A model generated the notes under the pieces. The model saw only the letters and a program-made list of their open reading frames with translations. It had not been told where the DNA came from and searched no databases. The translations under genes and the position numbers were made by a program. DNA of 64,000 bases from Acetobacteraceae bacterium (lineage in GTDB: Bacteria; Pseudomonadota; Alphaproteobacteria; Acetobacterales; Acetobacteraceae). The number at the start of each line of letters is the position of its first letter. The stretch's first letter is position 1. The stretch lies in assembly GCA_025354865.1 (NCBI GenBank), contig JANXMB010000128.1, positions 33,635 through 97,634 of the forward strand, given 5' to 3'. Shown piece by piece: positions 43,604 through 52,620 of the stretch.

Positions 43604-44467
43604 ATGCGTTCGGTCCCAATTCTGCTTCTGGCCCTCCTGCTGGCCCATCCTGCCTGGACTGCCGAACCGGCGGGGCGGCATCGCTTTTTCGCGGCCAGCG
43701 ACGGCACCCGCTTGCACTATATCGAAGCGGGTCCGCCGTCCGCGCATATTCTTGTCCTGGTGCCCGGTTGGACCATGCCCGCCTGGATCTGGGACGCGCA
43801 GATCCAGGGACTCAGCCACCGTTATCGTGTCATTGCCTTCGATCCGCGGGGGCAAGGTCAGTCCGATGTGCCGCGAACCGGTTACGAACCCAATCGACGC
43901 GGCAAGGATATCGGCGACCTCATCGGACATCTCGGGCCGGAGCGCGTGGTTGTCGTCGCGTGGTCGCTGGGGGTGCTGGACACCTTGGCCTATGTCCATA
44001 CGCAGGGGGATGGGCGGCTGGCCGGGTTGGTCCTGGTCGATAACTCCGTGGGCGAGGAACCGCCGCCGCCAATGCCGCCGCCACCGACCGGGCCGCCGGT
44101 GCCTAAGCCGCCGCACGCCGAGGCGATGCGGTCCTTCGTCGCGCATATGTTTCGCACCCCGCGCACGCCCGCCTACCTCGAACGCCTAACCGAGGCGACC
44201 TTGCGCACGCCCGAGGACGCCGCACGCGCTCTGCTAGCCTATCCCATGCCGCGCAGCTACTGGAAGGAGGCGGTCTATGCGACGACCCGGCCCGTCCTTT
44301 ATATAGTACGTCCACGCTGGGTTCCCCAGGCGGAGAACCTTGCGCGTAACCGGCCGGGAACGGAGACGGACATTTTTACTGACGCCGGCCATGCCTTGTT
44401 CGTCGACGAACCCGCGCGGTTCAATGCGAAGGTGGAGAGTTTCGTCCGGCGAAGGATTTGGCCGTGA
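43604..44467 (+). CDS. Exported alpha/beta hydrolase
   Basis: 287 aa with a Sec signal peptide (MRSVPILLLALLLAHPAWTA, cleavage before EPA). Alpha/beta hydrolase features are the oxyanion loop VLVPGWTMPAWIWDAQ, 'YRVIAFDPRGQGQSDVP', the nucleophile elbow VVAWSLGVL (A-W-S-L-G, with Ala in place of the first Gly), and the base His in 'DAGHALFVDEP'. A Pro-rich insertion (GEEPPPPMPPPPTGPPVP) sits in the cap region. It probably works in the periplasm on an ester or lactone. The next gene overlaps it (GTGA). Confidence 0.85.
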   Translation: MRSVPILLLALLLAHPAWTAEPAGRHRFFAASDGTRLHYIEAGPPSAHILVLVPGWTMPAWIWDAQIQGLSHRYRVIAFDPRGQGQSDVPRTGYEPNRRGKDIGDLIGHLGPERVVVVAWSLGVLDTLAYVHTQGDGRLAGLVLVDNSVGEEPPPPMPPPPTGPPVPKPPHAEAMRSFVAHMFRTPRTPAYLERLTEATLRTPEDAARALLAYPMPRSYWKEAVYATTRPVLYIVRPRWVPQAENLARNRPGTETDIFTDAGHALFVDEPARFNAKVESFVRRRIWP

Positions 44468-46911
44468 ACTTCCTGCCGCTTTTTTTGGTTTCGCTTGCGG
44501 CGGTCGGATACGAGACCGCGCTGACCCGTTATTTCGCCGTCGCGAAATGGTCGGAATACGGTTACTGGGTCATATCCATCGTTATGGTCGGTTTCGCGCT
44601 GAGCGGGGTGGTCATCGCCCTGTGGCGGGATGCGTTCGCCCGTAACGGGGAGCGGTTGCTGGCCATTCTGCCGCCCGTATTGGTGGCGACCGCTGCGGCC
44701 GGGTATCTTCTGGTTGCGATCAATCCATTCAACCCGTTGCAATTGCAAAATGCTGCCACGTGGCAGCCGCAACTGTGGAACATCGGGCTCTATTATCTCG
44801 CCCTGTTACCGTTCTTTTTCCTCGCTGGCATGTTTATCAGCCTGAATTTCGTGCTGCATGCGCGGCGCATCGGGCTGGTCTATGGCTTCGATCTCACCGG
44901 GGCCGGCGCCGGTTCCGCGACCGTGCTGGTCGCGATGTATGCCGTGCACGCCTTCAATTTGGTGCCGCTGCTGCTCATTCCCCTCGCCGTCAGTGCGGTG
45001 TTCGTGGATCGTCGCTGGCGGTTGCGGTCGGTTCTCGCATCGCTCCTCGCGCTTGTTGCGTCGGAAGCCGTATTGCTGACCGATCCGCAGGCGGCCTTCA
45101 ACGATTTCAAATCGATCTACGCCCCGCTGCACACCCAGGATGCCCAGGTGGTGGCAGAGGTACTGTCGCCGCGCGGCGACTACCTTCTGCTGGACGATTT
45201 TCAGGAACGCGTGGACACCGACATTTCCAACAATGCCGGGATGATGGGGCTGAGCGGGCCGCCCAGCACCTTCGGGCTCTACCGCGACGGCAACCGTATC
45301 GCCGCCCTTCCGAAGAACGACAAATGGGATGTCGGCTACGCCAGCGCCGCGCTGGACGCCCTGCCATACACGTTGATTCCGGGTGCCCGCGTGCTTCTGG
45401 TCGGCGGCTCCGGCGGATTCCGCGTCCGCGCGGCCCTCGCGCTTGGCGCCACCGCAATTCGCGTTCTGGAACCCGAACCGATCCTGAACATGGCCCTGCG
45501 CAACGGCATGGGCCCCTCGCCGGCGCTCCCCCCCGATCCCATGGTACGCGTTGCCGACGAAGGGCCGCTCGCGGTGCCGCCGGGCGTGCACGATATCGTC
45601 GATATTTCGGCGGATTTCCTCGATACCGCCGAGGCCAACGTCAACGCCTTCAGCAAGGAAGCGATTGCGAAATACCTGATCGGATTGCCGGAAGGCGGTC
45701 TGATTTCGCTGCCAGTGTCGATCCGCGATTTCCCGATCTATGCCCTGCGGATGCTCGCGACATCCCGCGCCGCGCTGTTGGCGGCCGGTGTGCCGGACCC
45801 GGCGGCGCATGTCGTCGTTTACCGATCTGCCTGGGCGGTGCGCATCCTGCTGTCCCGCGAACCGTGGGACGAAGATCGTCTGGCCGCATTGCGCAAATTC
45901 TGCGACGAACGATCCTTCGATGTGTCCTGGTATCCGCACATGGATGTCGAGGCAGCGCGCGCAAAGCTCTACAACGATCTGCCGCGCGTGTCCTTTGCCT
46001 TGGGGGAGGTCGAAGCGACCGGCCCCGACGACGCCATCGCCGATGAGGCGGAGGCCGTTTTGAACGGCCAACCGACACCGTCGGCGCAATTTTTCAACCT
46101 CGGCCCGATCGCCTTGGATCGCCCCTTTTATTATGCCGCACCGCGACTGGATCAAATCGGGACCTTACTGAAACGCCTGGAAATTCTGCCGCAACAGGAA
46201 GTCGGCGTGCTGGTCAATCTGGCGGTGCTGGCCCAGGCGGTGCTGATCGCCGCACTCGTTCTGTTGGTGCCGGTTGCGGCCCGCCGTCGTCTGCGCGGGG
46301 ATGGCGACATGCCGCTCCCGCTGTTGCGGGCGGTGGTGTATTTCCCGGCCCTCGGCCTGGGCTTCCTGTTCGTCGAGATTTTCCTGATCGAGAAAGCAAG
46401 TCTGTGGCTGAACGATCGCACCAGCGGTTTCGCCCTCGTGCTGACCGGAATGCTCGTCTTCTCCGGCTTCGGCAGTCTCGCGGCGGAACGTCTGTCCCGC
46501 GCCCCCTCGGCTGCGATGACGATGGTATGCGGTGCCGTCCTGCTATGGATGGTCCTGATGCTGATTTGGTTCCAGCCGCTGGTGCTCGCAACGCTCGGCT
46601 GGTCCTGGATGGGCCGGGTCGCGGCACTGATGGCGGTGGTCGCGCCGGTGTCGATCCTATTGGGTTTGCCCTTCCCCTTGGGGCTGACCCGAGCGGGTCG
46701 GGGTGGGTTGCTGCCGTGGGCTTGGGGCCTGAACGGTGCGTTTTCGGTCGTTGCGACCCCGCTGGCCAATTTGATCGCACGCGAGGCCGGGTTCGACAGG
46801 GTTCTTTTGTGCGCCGCGATATTGTATGGGGTGGCGCTCTTGACCTTTCCCGTGACCAGGAGACGCCCCGCGTGGCACCGTTCGACTCAACCATCACCCG
46901 TCGGGGACTGA
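44464..46911 (+). CDS. Membrane protein with spermidine-synthase-like central domain
   Basis: 815 aa from the GTG overlapping the upstream stop. Several hydrophobic segments (residues ~1-205) precede a soluble Rossmann-like domain (~205-590), and a second hydrophobic block of about six segments ends the protein. The soluble part has 'DALPYTLIPGARVLLVGGSGGFRVRAALALGATAIRVLEPEPI', which matches the layout of spermidine synthases. The canonical GGGDG is changed to GGSGG and the usual catalytic Asp is not obvious. Bacterial membrane proteins with this layout exist, but their substrates are poorly known. It is translationally coupled to a hydrolase upstream and a PIMT downstream (40 nt overlap). 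Confidence 0.75.
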   Translation: MNFLPLFLVSLAAVGYETALTRYFAVAKWSEYGYWVISIVMVGFALSGVVIALWRDAFARNGERLLAILPPVLVATAAAGYLLVAINPFNPLQLQNAATWQPQLWNIGLYYLALLPFFFLAGMFISLNFVLHARRIGLVYGFDLTGAGAGSATVLVAMYAVHAFNLVPLLLIPLAVSAVFVDRRWRLRSVLASLLALVASEAVLLTDPQAAFNDFKSIYAPLHTQDAQVVAEVLSPRGDYLLLDDFQERVDTDISNNAGMMGLSGPPSTFGLYRDGNRIAALPKNDKWDVGYASAALDALPYTLIPGARVLLVGGSGGFRVRAALALGATAIRVLEPEPILNMALRNGMGPSPALPPDPMVRVADEGPLAVPPGVHDIVDISADFLDTAEANVNAFSKEAIAKYLIGLPEGGLISLPVSIRDFPIYALRMLATSRAALLAAGVPDPAAHVVVYRSAWAVRILLSREPWDEDRLAALRKFCDERSFDVSWYPHMDVEAARAKLYNDLPRVSFALGEVEATGPDDAIADEAEAVLNGQPTPSAQFFNLGPIALDRPFYYAAPRLDQIGTLLKRLEILPQQEVGVLVNLAVLAQAVLIAALVLLVPVAARRRLRGDGDMPLPLLRAVVYFPALGLGFLFVEIFLIEKASLWLNDRTSGFALVLTGMLVFSGFGSLAAERLSRAPSAAMTMVCGAVLLWMVLMLIWFQPLVLATLGWSWMGRVAALMAVVAPVSILLGLPFPLGLTRAGRGGLLPWAWGLNGAFSVVATPLANLIAREAGFDRVLLCAAILYGVALLTFPVTRRRPAWHRSTQPSPVGD

Positions 46912-47747
46912 TTTCGGCCGCCACCGCGTCGGCGTTCGTGTCCTCAGCCCATGCCGCAGCGAATGCTGCACAGTGGACCAAGGCTGACTATGAAAAAGCG
47001 ATGAAGGAATCCGGTCGGCCGGTCAGCCTGACGGATGGGCAGTTCGACGCGATCCAGAAGCGCCGCCCCGCCGCGCTGAAGCGCATCGAAGCCTATCTGA
47101 AGGAACGCCTGGGCTCCGCCGATCCGGCCGTCCTGGCCGCGTTTGCCGAGGTGCCGCGCGAATATTTCCATTACCTCTACCCCGAGCGGGTGGCGCAACC
47201 GAGCATGGCGTATGAGGATACGCCGAAGCCGTGGGCGTTGGGGTATGGGTCGGCGCTGTCGGATTACCTCGGGCAAGCCTACATGACGCAGGTGTGTCAG
47301 CCGAAACCCGGCGATGTCACGCTTGAAATCGGCACCGGCAGCGGGTTCCAGAGTGCATTGCTTTCGCGCATCGTCAAGGAAGCCTATTCGATCGAAATCA
47401 TCGAGCCGCTGGGCAAGGCGGTGGACAAGATCTTCGAGCCGCTGGGCTATACCAACGTGCACGGCAAGGTCGGCGACGGATATTTCGGCTGGCCCGAGGT
47501 CGAAGGCGGCTTCGATATCGTCATCGTGACCTGTGCGGCGACCTTCGTGCCGCAGGCGCTGTTGAAGCAGCTCAAGCCGGGCGGGCGCATGGTCATTCCC
47601 ATTGGGCAGCCGTTCAAACACGGCCAAGTCCTCTATGTTTATACTAAAGATGCGGACGGCAAGGTCCACTCCAAGCGCGACATGGGGGTGTTCTTCATCC
47701 CGATGACCGGCGCGATTGCCAAAAGCACCCCGACGACCGGCGGTTAG
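46872..47747 (+). CDS. Tat-exported protein-L-isoaspartate O-methyltransferase-like
   Basis: 291 aa from GTG 46872, inside the end of the previous gene. The N-terminus carries a twin-arginine signal (TITRRGLISAATASAFVSSAHA, RR at 10-11). The PIMT-like catalytic domain has 'VPREYFHYLYPERVAQPSMAYEDTPKPWALGYGSALSDYLGQAYMTQV' and the SAM motif 'DVTLEIGTGSGFQSALLSR', followed by 'GGFDIVIVTCAATFVPQALLKQLKPGGRMVIPIG'. PIMTs repair isoaspartyl residues using SAM, a cytosolic cofactor, so a Tat-exported form is unusual. The activity is inferred. Confidence 0.72.
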   Translation: MAPFDSTITRRGLISAATASAFVSSAHAAANAAQWTKADYEKAMKESGRPVSLTDGQFDAIQKRRPAALKRIEAYLKERLGSADPAVLAAFAEVPREYFHYLYPERVAQPSMAYEDTPKPWALGYGSALSDYLGQAYMTQVCQPKPGDVTLEIGTGSGFQSALLSRIVKEAYSIEIIEPLGKAVDKIFEPLGYTNVHGKVGDGYFGWPEVEGGFDIVIVTCAATFVPQALLKQLKPGGRMVIPIGQPFKHGQVLYVYTKDADGKVHSKRDMGVFFIPMTGAIAKSTPTTGG

Positions 47748-47757
47748 GACCCAAACG

Positions 47758-49074
47758 ATGCGCATCTCGGTGTTCGGGATTGGCTATGTCGGCGTTGTCT
47801 CCTGCGGCTGTCTGGCCGAATTGGGGCACGAGGTCATCGGCGTCGATATTTCCGCAGACAAAGTGGCGATGTTGGCGGCAGGTCGATCCCCGATCGTCGA
47901 GGAAACGATCGACGACCTCATCGCCAACGCCGTGCGCGACGGAAATTTGACCGCGACCCAGGATGTGGCGGGGGCTGTGGCGCGATCCGACGTGTCCTTC
48001 ATCTCCGTCGGCACGCCAAGTGCAGCCGACGGCAGTGTGGCACTCGGGGCCGTCGATGCGGTGATCGCGTCGATCGGGCAAGCGGTGCGCGAAAAGCCCG
48101 GAACCCATACGGTGGTCATGCGTTCCACCGTGCCGCCGGGCACAGGCGAGGACCGGGTTATCCCAATCCTGGAGCGGGAAGCCGGACGCAAGCTGGGCGA
48201 TCGGCTGTTCTACTATTCCAACCCCGAGTTTCTGCGGGAAGGCTCGTCGGTGCGCGATTTCCGCGCCCCGCCGTTTACCCTGATTGGCGCCCCGGACGGG
48301 GACGATGCGCCGATCCTGCGGCAGATTTATGCCCCGATCTCCGCCCCGGTGCACGTCGCGCCGCTGCGGGTTGCCGAAAGCGTCAAGCATATCTCGAACG
48401 TCTACCACGCGGTGAAGCTCGCCTTTGCCAACGAAGCCGGCGCGATCCTGGCCGCGCAAGGTGTCGATGCGCGGGAGGCGTTCCGCCTGCTGTGCGAAGA
48501 TCGTGTCCTGAACGTTTCCCCGGCGTATCTGCGACCGGGATTCGCGTTCGGCGGATCCTGTTTGCCGAAAGATGTTCGTAGTTTTTTGTCGCTGGCCGAT
48601 GGCCACGCGATCGCCGCGCCGTTCCTGAAAAGCATCCTGCCCGGCAATCAGGCGATCATCGATCGGACCTTCGACGCCATTGCTCGGCACGGCCGGGGCT
48701 CGGTGGCGCTGTTCGGACTGGCCTTCAAACAAGGCACGGACGACCTCCGCGAATCGCCCTTCGTGCTGCTGTCCGAAAAACTCCTCGGCCGCGGCTTCGA
48801 CCTGCGTATCTACGACCGCTCGGTGCGGGTGGCCCAACTCATGGGGGCGAACCGCGCCTATATCGATCGGGAAATTCCACATTTGGAGCGGCTTATGGTC
48901 GCCACCCCCGAAGCGGCGCTGGATGGCGCGCGGGTGGCGGTGATCGGTCACGTGGCACCTGAAGACCGGCCGGCGTTGCTCGCGGCTCTGGCCGGTAAAA
49001 TCGTGATCGATCTGGCTGGCATGACGGCCCTGCGGGAGGTCCCGGGGGCGACTTACGAAGGCCTGTGCTGGTGA
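47758..49074 (+). CDS. UDP-glucose/GDP-mannose 6-dehydrogenase family protein
   Basis: 438 aa from ATG 47758, 10 nt after the PIMT stop. The NAD-binding motif is FGIGYVGVVS, followed by 'VGTPSAADGSVALGAVDAV' and 'STVPPGTGEDRVIPILE'. The catalytic region is 'FYYSNPEFLREGSSVRDF' and the Cys motif GFAFGGSCLPKDVRSF. This is closer to AlgD-type GDP-mannose dehydrogenases than to UDP-glucose ones. It makes a uronic acid sugar nucleotide for a surface or exopolysaccharide. A glycosyltransferase is coupled downstream (GTGA). Confidence 0.88.
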   Translation: MRISVFGIGYVGVVSCGCLAELGHEVIGVDISADKVAMLAAGRSPIVEETIDDLIANAVRDGNLTATQDVAGAVARSDVSFISVGTPSAADGSVALGAVDAVIASIGQAVREKPGTHTVVMRSTVPPGTGEDRVIPILEREAGRKLGDRLFYYSNPEFLREGSSVRDFRAPPFTLIGAPDGDDAPILRQIYAPISAPVHVAPLRVAESVKHISNVYHAVKLAFANEAGAILAAQGVDAREAFRLLCEDRVLNVSPAYLRPGFAFGGSCLPKDVRSFLSLADGHAIAAPFLKSILPGNQAIIDRTFDAIARHGRGSVALFGLAFKQGTDDLRESPFVLLSEKLLGRGFDLRIYDRSVRVAQLMGANRAYIDREIPHLERLMVATPEAALDGARVAVIGHVAPEDRPALLAALAGKIVIDLAGMTALREVPGATYEGLCW

Positions 49075-50303
49075 GCACCGGGCAACGCCCGCGCCTTCTG
49101 TTCGTTAGCCCCCGCTTCCTGTTTCCCATGGATCAGGGCGGTAAAATCCGATCCGGCAATACCTTGATGGGCATGAAGGGCGGCGCATTCGAAATTGAAA
49201 TGGCGTCGCCCGCCCCGCCGGATATCGCCCGATATGCGCCCGAGATCGAGGCATCCTGCGATCGTTTTGTCTCTTGGCCGGAACAAGCGCCGTCCCGCGT
49301 GCGCCGCGCTCTGGCATTGGGCAGCGCCCTGCCGGTCGCGGTTGCAACGGATCGATCGAGCGCGGGAAGCGCCTGCGTTGCAGCGGCGCTCGCCCGGAAG
49401 CCCGATGTTGTCGTCGTCGATTTTCCGCATGCCGACGTGTTGATGCCGCCCCGCGTCGATGCAGCGCTAGTCATGTTCACCCACAACGTCGAGGCCGAAA
49501 TATTCGAACGCCACGCCACCCGCGCGACCGGGCTGTGGCGGTTGGTGTGGGCCGATCAAAGCCGCAAGATGACCCGCTTCGAAGGCGAGACGCTCCGTCG
49601 CTTCGATAGCGTGATCGCGGTATCCGATCGGGATGCGGCGGCACTGACCAAGCGGTACGGGTTGCCGGCGGTGGAGGCGATCGACACTGGCGTCGATCTC
49701 GATTTCTTTGCGACCAATCCGCCAGGACCGGGTCCCGCACCGGATGGCGGCACCGTTGTGTTCACCGCGACCATGAGCTGGCCGGCAAACGTCGAAGGCA
49801 TTCATTACCTTCTCGATGAGGTTTGGCCGATCCTGCTGCGCACCCGGCCGGGACTGAAAGCAACGATTATCGGCCGCAACCCGCCGGCGTCCTTGTCGGA
49901 AAAGATCGCCGCGCGCGGCTTGAATGTGACCTTGACCGGGTTCGTGGACGACATTCGTCCCTATGTCGCTGCGGCCGATGTCTACGTCATCCCCCTTTGG
50001 GTTGGCAGCGGAACGCGGATCAAGGCGTTCGAAGCGATGGCCATGGGGCGCCCGGTCGTTTCGACCTCCCTCGGGGTTGAGGGGTTGAACGTGACCCATG
50101 ACGAGCATTTTCTGCGGGCCGACAACACCCCGGATTTTGCCGCAGCCATTCTCTCGCTATTGGACGATCGTGCGCGGCGGGTCCGGATAGCCGCAGCGGC
50201 ACGGGCGTTGATGGAGGCGCAATTCTCCTGGGCCGTGGTCGCTCGGCAGTTCGAGAGTATTTGCCTGCGGGCGTTGGAACGGCGCAGCCCTAGCCGCATT
50301 TAG
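49071..50303 (+). CDS. Glycosyltransferase family 4
   Basis: 410 aa from GTG 49071, overlapping the upstream stop (a GTG at 49065 is also in frame). The N-terminus (RLLFVSPRFLFPMDQGGKIRSGN) and 'THNVEAEIFERHATRATGLWRLVWADQSRKMTRFEGETLRRFDSVIAVSDRD' match the XrtA/PEP-CTERM-associated group of GT4 enzymes. The C-terminal half has 'YVIPLWVGSGTRIKAFEAMAMGRPVVSTSLGVEGL'. It adds a sugar in surface polysaccharide synthesis. It converges on nrdJ with a 14-nt overlap. Confidence 0.85.
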   Translation: MSTGQRPRLLFVSPRFLFPMDQGGKIRSGNTLMGMKGGAFEIEMASPAPPDIARYAPEIEASCDRFVSWPEQAPSRVRRALALGSALPVAVATDRSSAGSACVAAALARKPDVVVVDFPHADVLMPPRVDAALVMFTHNVEAEIFERHATRATGLWRLVWADQSRKMTRFEGETLRRFDSVIAVSDRDAAALTKRYGLPAVEAIDTGVDLDFFATNPPGPGPAPDGGTVVFTATMSWPANVEGIHYLLDEVWPILLRTRPGLKATIIGRNPPASLSEKIAARGLNVTLTGFVDDIRPYVAAADVYVIPLWVGSGTRIKAFEAMAMGRPVVSTSLGVEGLNVTHDEHFLRADNTPDFAAAILSLLDDRARRVRIAAAARALMEAQFSWAVVARQFESICLRALERRSPSRI

Positions 50304-52554
50304 ACCAGCCGCAGTGCACGCAGGCCAGGCAGCCGGCCTCTTTGACCAGACCGGGCTGGCTGCATTTGGGACAAATCGGGCCGAGCTGCGCGCCCGGACG
50401 TGCGGGTGAGGTAGCAGGGGCAGCGTAACCGTCCGCATTCTCGGGTTCGGCCAGAAAGCCGATATCCAACATATGGCGTTCGATGACATCGCCGATGGCC
50501 GCGACCAGGGACGGCACATAACGGCCGGCGTTCCAGTGCCCGCCACGGGGGTCGAACACTTGCTTCAGTTCTTCGGCGACAAAGGCGACTTCGCCCCCAC
50601 GACGGAAGACGGCGCTGATCATGCGTGTCAGCGCCACAACCCAGGCGTAATGTTCCAGGTTTTTAGAATTGCAGAAAATCTCGAACGGGCGGCGCATACC
50701 GTCCTGTTCGATGTCGTTGATCGTCACATACATGGCATGTTCGCTGTCGGGCCACCGCAGCTTGTAGGTCACGCCGGTTAGTTGCTCCGATCGGATCAGA
50801 AGATCGCCCGGCATCGGTGTCGCCGGTTTGACCTCCAAAACCGACCCGGTGATCGCGTTCGGGCGGTAGGTCGTGCAGCCCTTGCAGCCGCTGCGGTAGG
50901 CGTCGAGGTACACGGCCTGGAACGCGGCCATGCCAATATCCTCCGGGACGTTGACGGTCTTGGAGATCGCGCTGTCCACATGGCGCTGCACCGCCGCCTG
51001 CATCCGCACATGTTCCGACGGCGTCAGATCTTGCGCGGTCACAAAAGCTTCCGGCAGAGGTGCTTGGTCACCGAACAGGGTGCGGAACCGCCGTACGGCG
51101 TAGTCGGACACTTCTTCCTCGGTCCGGGTTCCGTCGGGTTGCAGCACTTTCCGGGTGTAGGCCAGTGCGAAAATCGGCTCGACCCCGCTGGAAACGTTGT
51201 CGGCAACGAGCGAAATCGTGCCGGTCGGCGCGACCGAGGTGAGCAAAGCGTTACGGATGCCATGTGCCGCGATCGCCGCCCGCACGTCGGCGTCCAGGCC
51301 GCGGATCGTTTCGCCGGACAGATAGGCCTCGCGATCGAACAGCGGAAATGCGCCCTTCTCCCGAGCGAGATCGGTGGATGCGAGGTAGGCGGCCCGTTCG
51401 ATTTGTCCGGCCCAATCCGACGCTTTCTCGGCCGCTGCTGCGGAACCGTAGCGCAGGCCGCACATTGCCAGGGCATCGGCCAAACCGGTCATGCCAAGCC
51501 CAATGCGGCGTTTCGCCTGGGCTTCGTGCAGTTGGGCTTCCAGGGGGAAGCCGGACACGTCGATGGTATTGTCCATCATACGAATGGCGACTGCGACCAA
51601 ATCGGCCAACGCGGACGCTTCGATGCGAGCATGCGGGGTGAAGGGCGCATGCACTAGGCGCGCCATGTTGATCGAGCCCAGCAGGCACGCACCATAGGGT
51701 GGCAAAGGTTGCTCACCGCAGGGATTGGTCGCGTGGATCGTCTCGCAGTAGTTCAGATTGTTGCGGGCATTGATCCGGTCGATGAAAATCACCCCGGGTT
51801 CCGCATAGTCGTACGTCGCCCGCGTGATGCTGTCGAACAGCGCTCTGGCCCGCAAAATGCGGTAGGTTGTGCTGCCGAACACCAACGGCCAGTCGGCGTC
51901 GGCGTCGACCGCTGCCATGAAGGCGTCGGTTACCAGGACCGAGAGGTTGAAATTCCGCAGCCGGCCGGGTTCCCGCTTGGCCGCGATGAAGGCTTCGATG
52001 TCGGGGTGATCGCAGCGGAGCGTCGCCATCATCGCGCCCCGCCGCGCGCCGGCCGACATGATCGTGCGGCACATCGAGTCCCATACGTCCATGAACGACA
52101 GGGGGCCGGACGCATCGGCGCCGACGCCTTTGACCGGTGCGCCTTTCGGCCGAAGGGAGGAGAAATCGTAACCGATTCCGCCGCCTTGCTGCATGGTCAA
52201 AGCGGCTTCCCGCAGATGCGAGAAGATCGCCCCTAAATCGTCCTCGATTTCCCCCATGACGAAGCAATTGAACAGCGTCACCCGCCGCGCACTGCCCGCG
52301 CCAGCTAGGATGCGGCCGGCCGGCATGAAGCGGAAATCGGCCAGAGCGTCGTAGAATCGCCCCTCCCAGGCAGCGGGATTCGTTTCCGCGACTGCGAGGG
52401 CGTGGGCTACTCGACGCCAGCTATCCTCGACCGTGCGATCGATGGGGGTGCCATCCACCGACTTCAGGCGGTACTTGGCATCCCAAATTTGCCGCGAAAT
52501 CGGGGCGGCGCGATCGAGTGCGCTGCTGGCCGTGTCGGAAGCAAGCATGTCCAT
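50290..52554 (-). CDS. nrdJ: Adenosylcobalamin-dependent ribonucleotide reductase
   Basis: 754 aa from ATG 52552-52554, with GGGGGA upstream; the TTG at 52569 is less likely. Class II signs are 'LFNCFVMGEIEDDLGAIFSHLREAA', the catalytic 'ATNPCGEQPLPPYGACLLGSINMARLV', 'RRIGLGMTGLADALA' and a C-terminal Zn ribbon, CPKCSQPG...CLACVHCGW. It reduces ribonucleoside diphosphates with B12, in aerobic or anaerobic conditions. Upstream space to the CoA-transferase gene is only 66 bp, too short for a B12 riboswitch; the gene may share its transcript. Confidence 0.92.
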   Translation of the reverse strand: MDMLASDTASSALDRAAPISRQIWDAKYRLKSVDGTPIDRTVEDSWRRVAHALAVAETNPAAWEGRFYDALADFRFMPAGRILAGAGSARRVTLFNCFVMGEIEDDLGAIFSHLREAALTMQQGGGIGYDFSSLRPKGAPVKGVGADASGPLSFMDVWDSMCRTIMSAGARRGAMMATLRCDHPDIEAFIAAKREPGRLRNFNLSVLVTDAFMAAVDADADWPLVFGSTTYRILRARALFDSITRATYDYAEPGVIFIDRINARNNLNYCETIHATNPCGEQPLPPYGACLLGSINMARLVHAPFTPHARIEASALADLVAVAIRMMDNTIDVSGFPLEAQLHEAQAKRRIGLGMTGLADALAMCGLRYGSAAAAEKASDWAGQIERAAYLASTDLAREKGAFPLFDREAYLSGETIRGLDADVRAAIAAHGIRNALLTSVAPTGTISLVADNVSSGVEPIFALAYTRKVLQPDGTRTEEEVSDYAVRRFRTLFGDQAPLPEAFVTAQDLTPSEHVRMQAAVQRHVDSAISKTVNVPEDIGMAAFQAVYLDAYRSGCKGCTTYRPNAITGSVLEVKPATPMPGDLLIRSEQLTGVTYKLRWPDSEHAMYVTINDIEQDGMRRPFEIFCNSKNLEHYAWVVALTRMISAVFRRGGEVAFVAEELKQVFDPRGGHWNAGRYVPSLVAAIGDVIERHMLDIGFLAEPENADGYAAPATSPARPGAQLGPICPKCSQPGLVKEAGCLACVHCGWSKCG

Positions 52555-52620
52555 CGTCGTCCCCCGCAATCGGCGACGGCATGCCCCGATTCGGCCGGCA
52601 TTCTGCGCTCGCTCGGCCGC

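Noticed and set aside
44806-46155. 449-aa minus-strand ORF opposite the spermidine-synthase-like gene
   Set aside because: Antisense shadow with a composition typical of reversed GC-rich coding sequence.
52555-52620. B12 riboswitch before nrdJ
   Set aside because: Only 66 bp are available and no B12-box-like sequence is seen.
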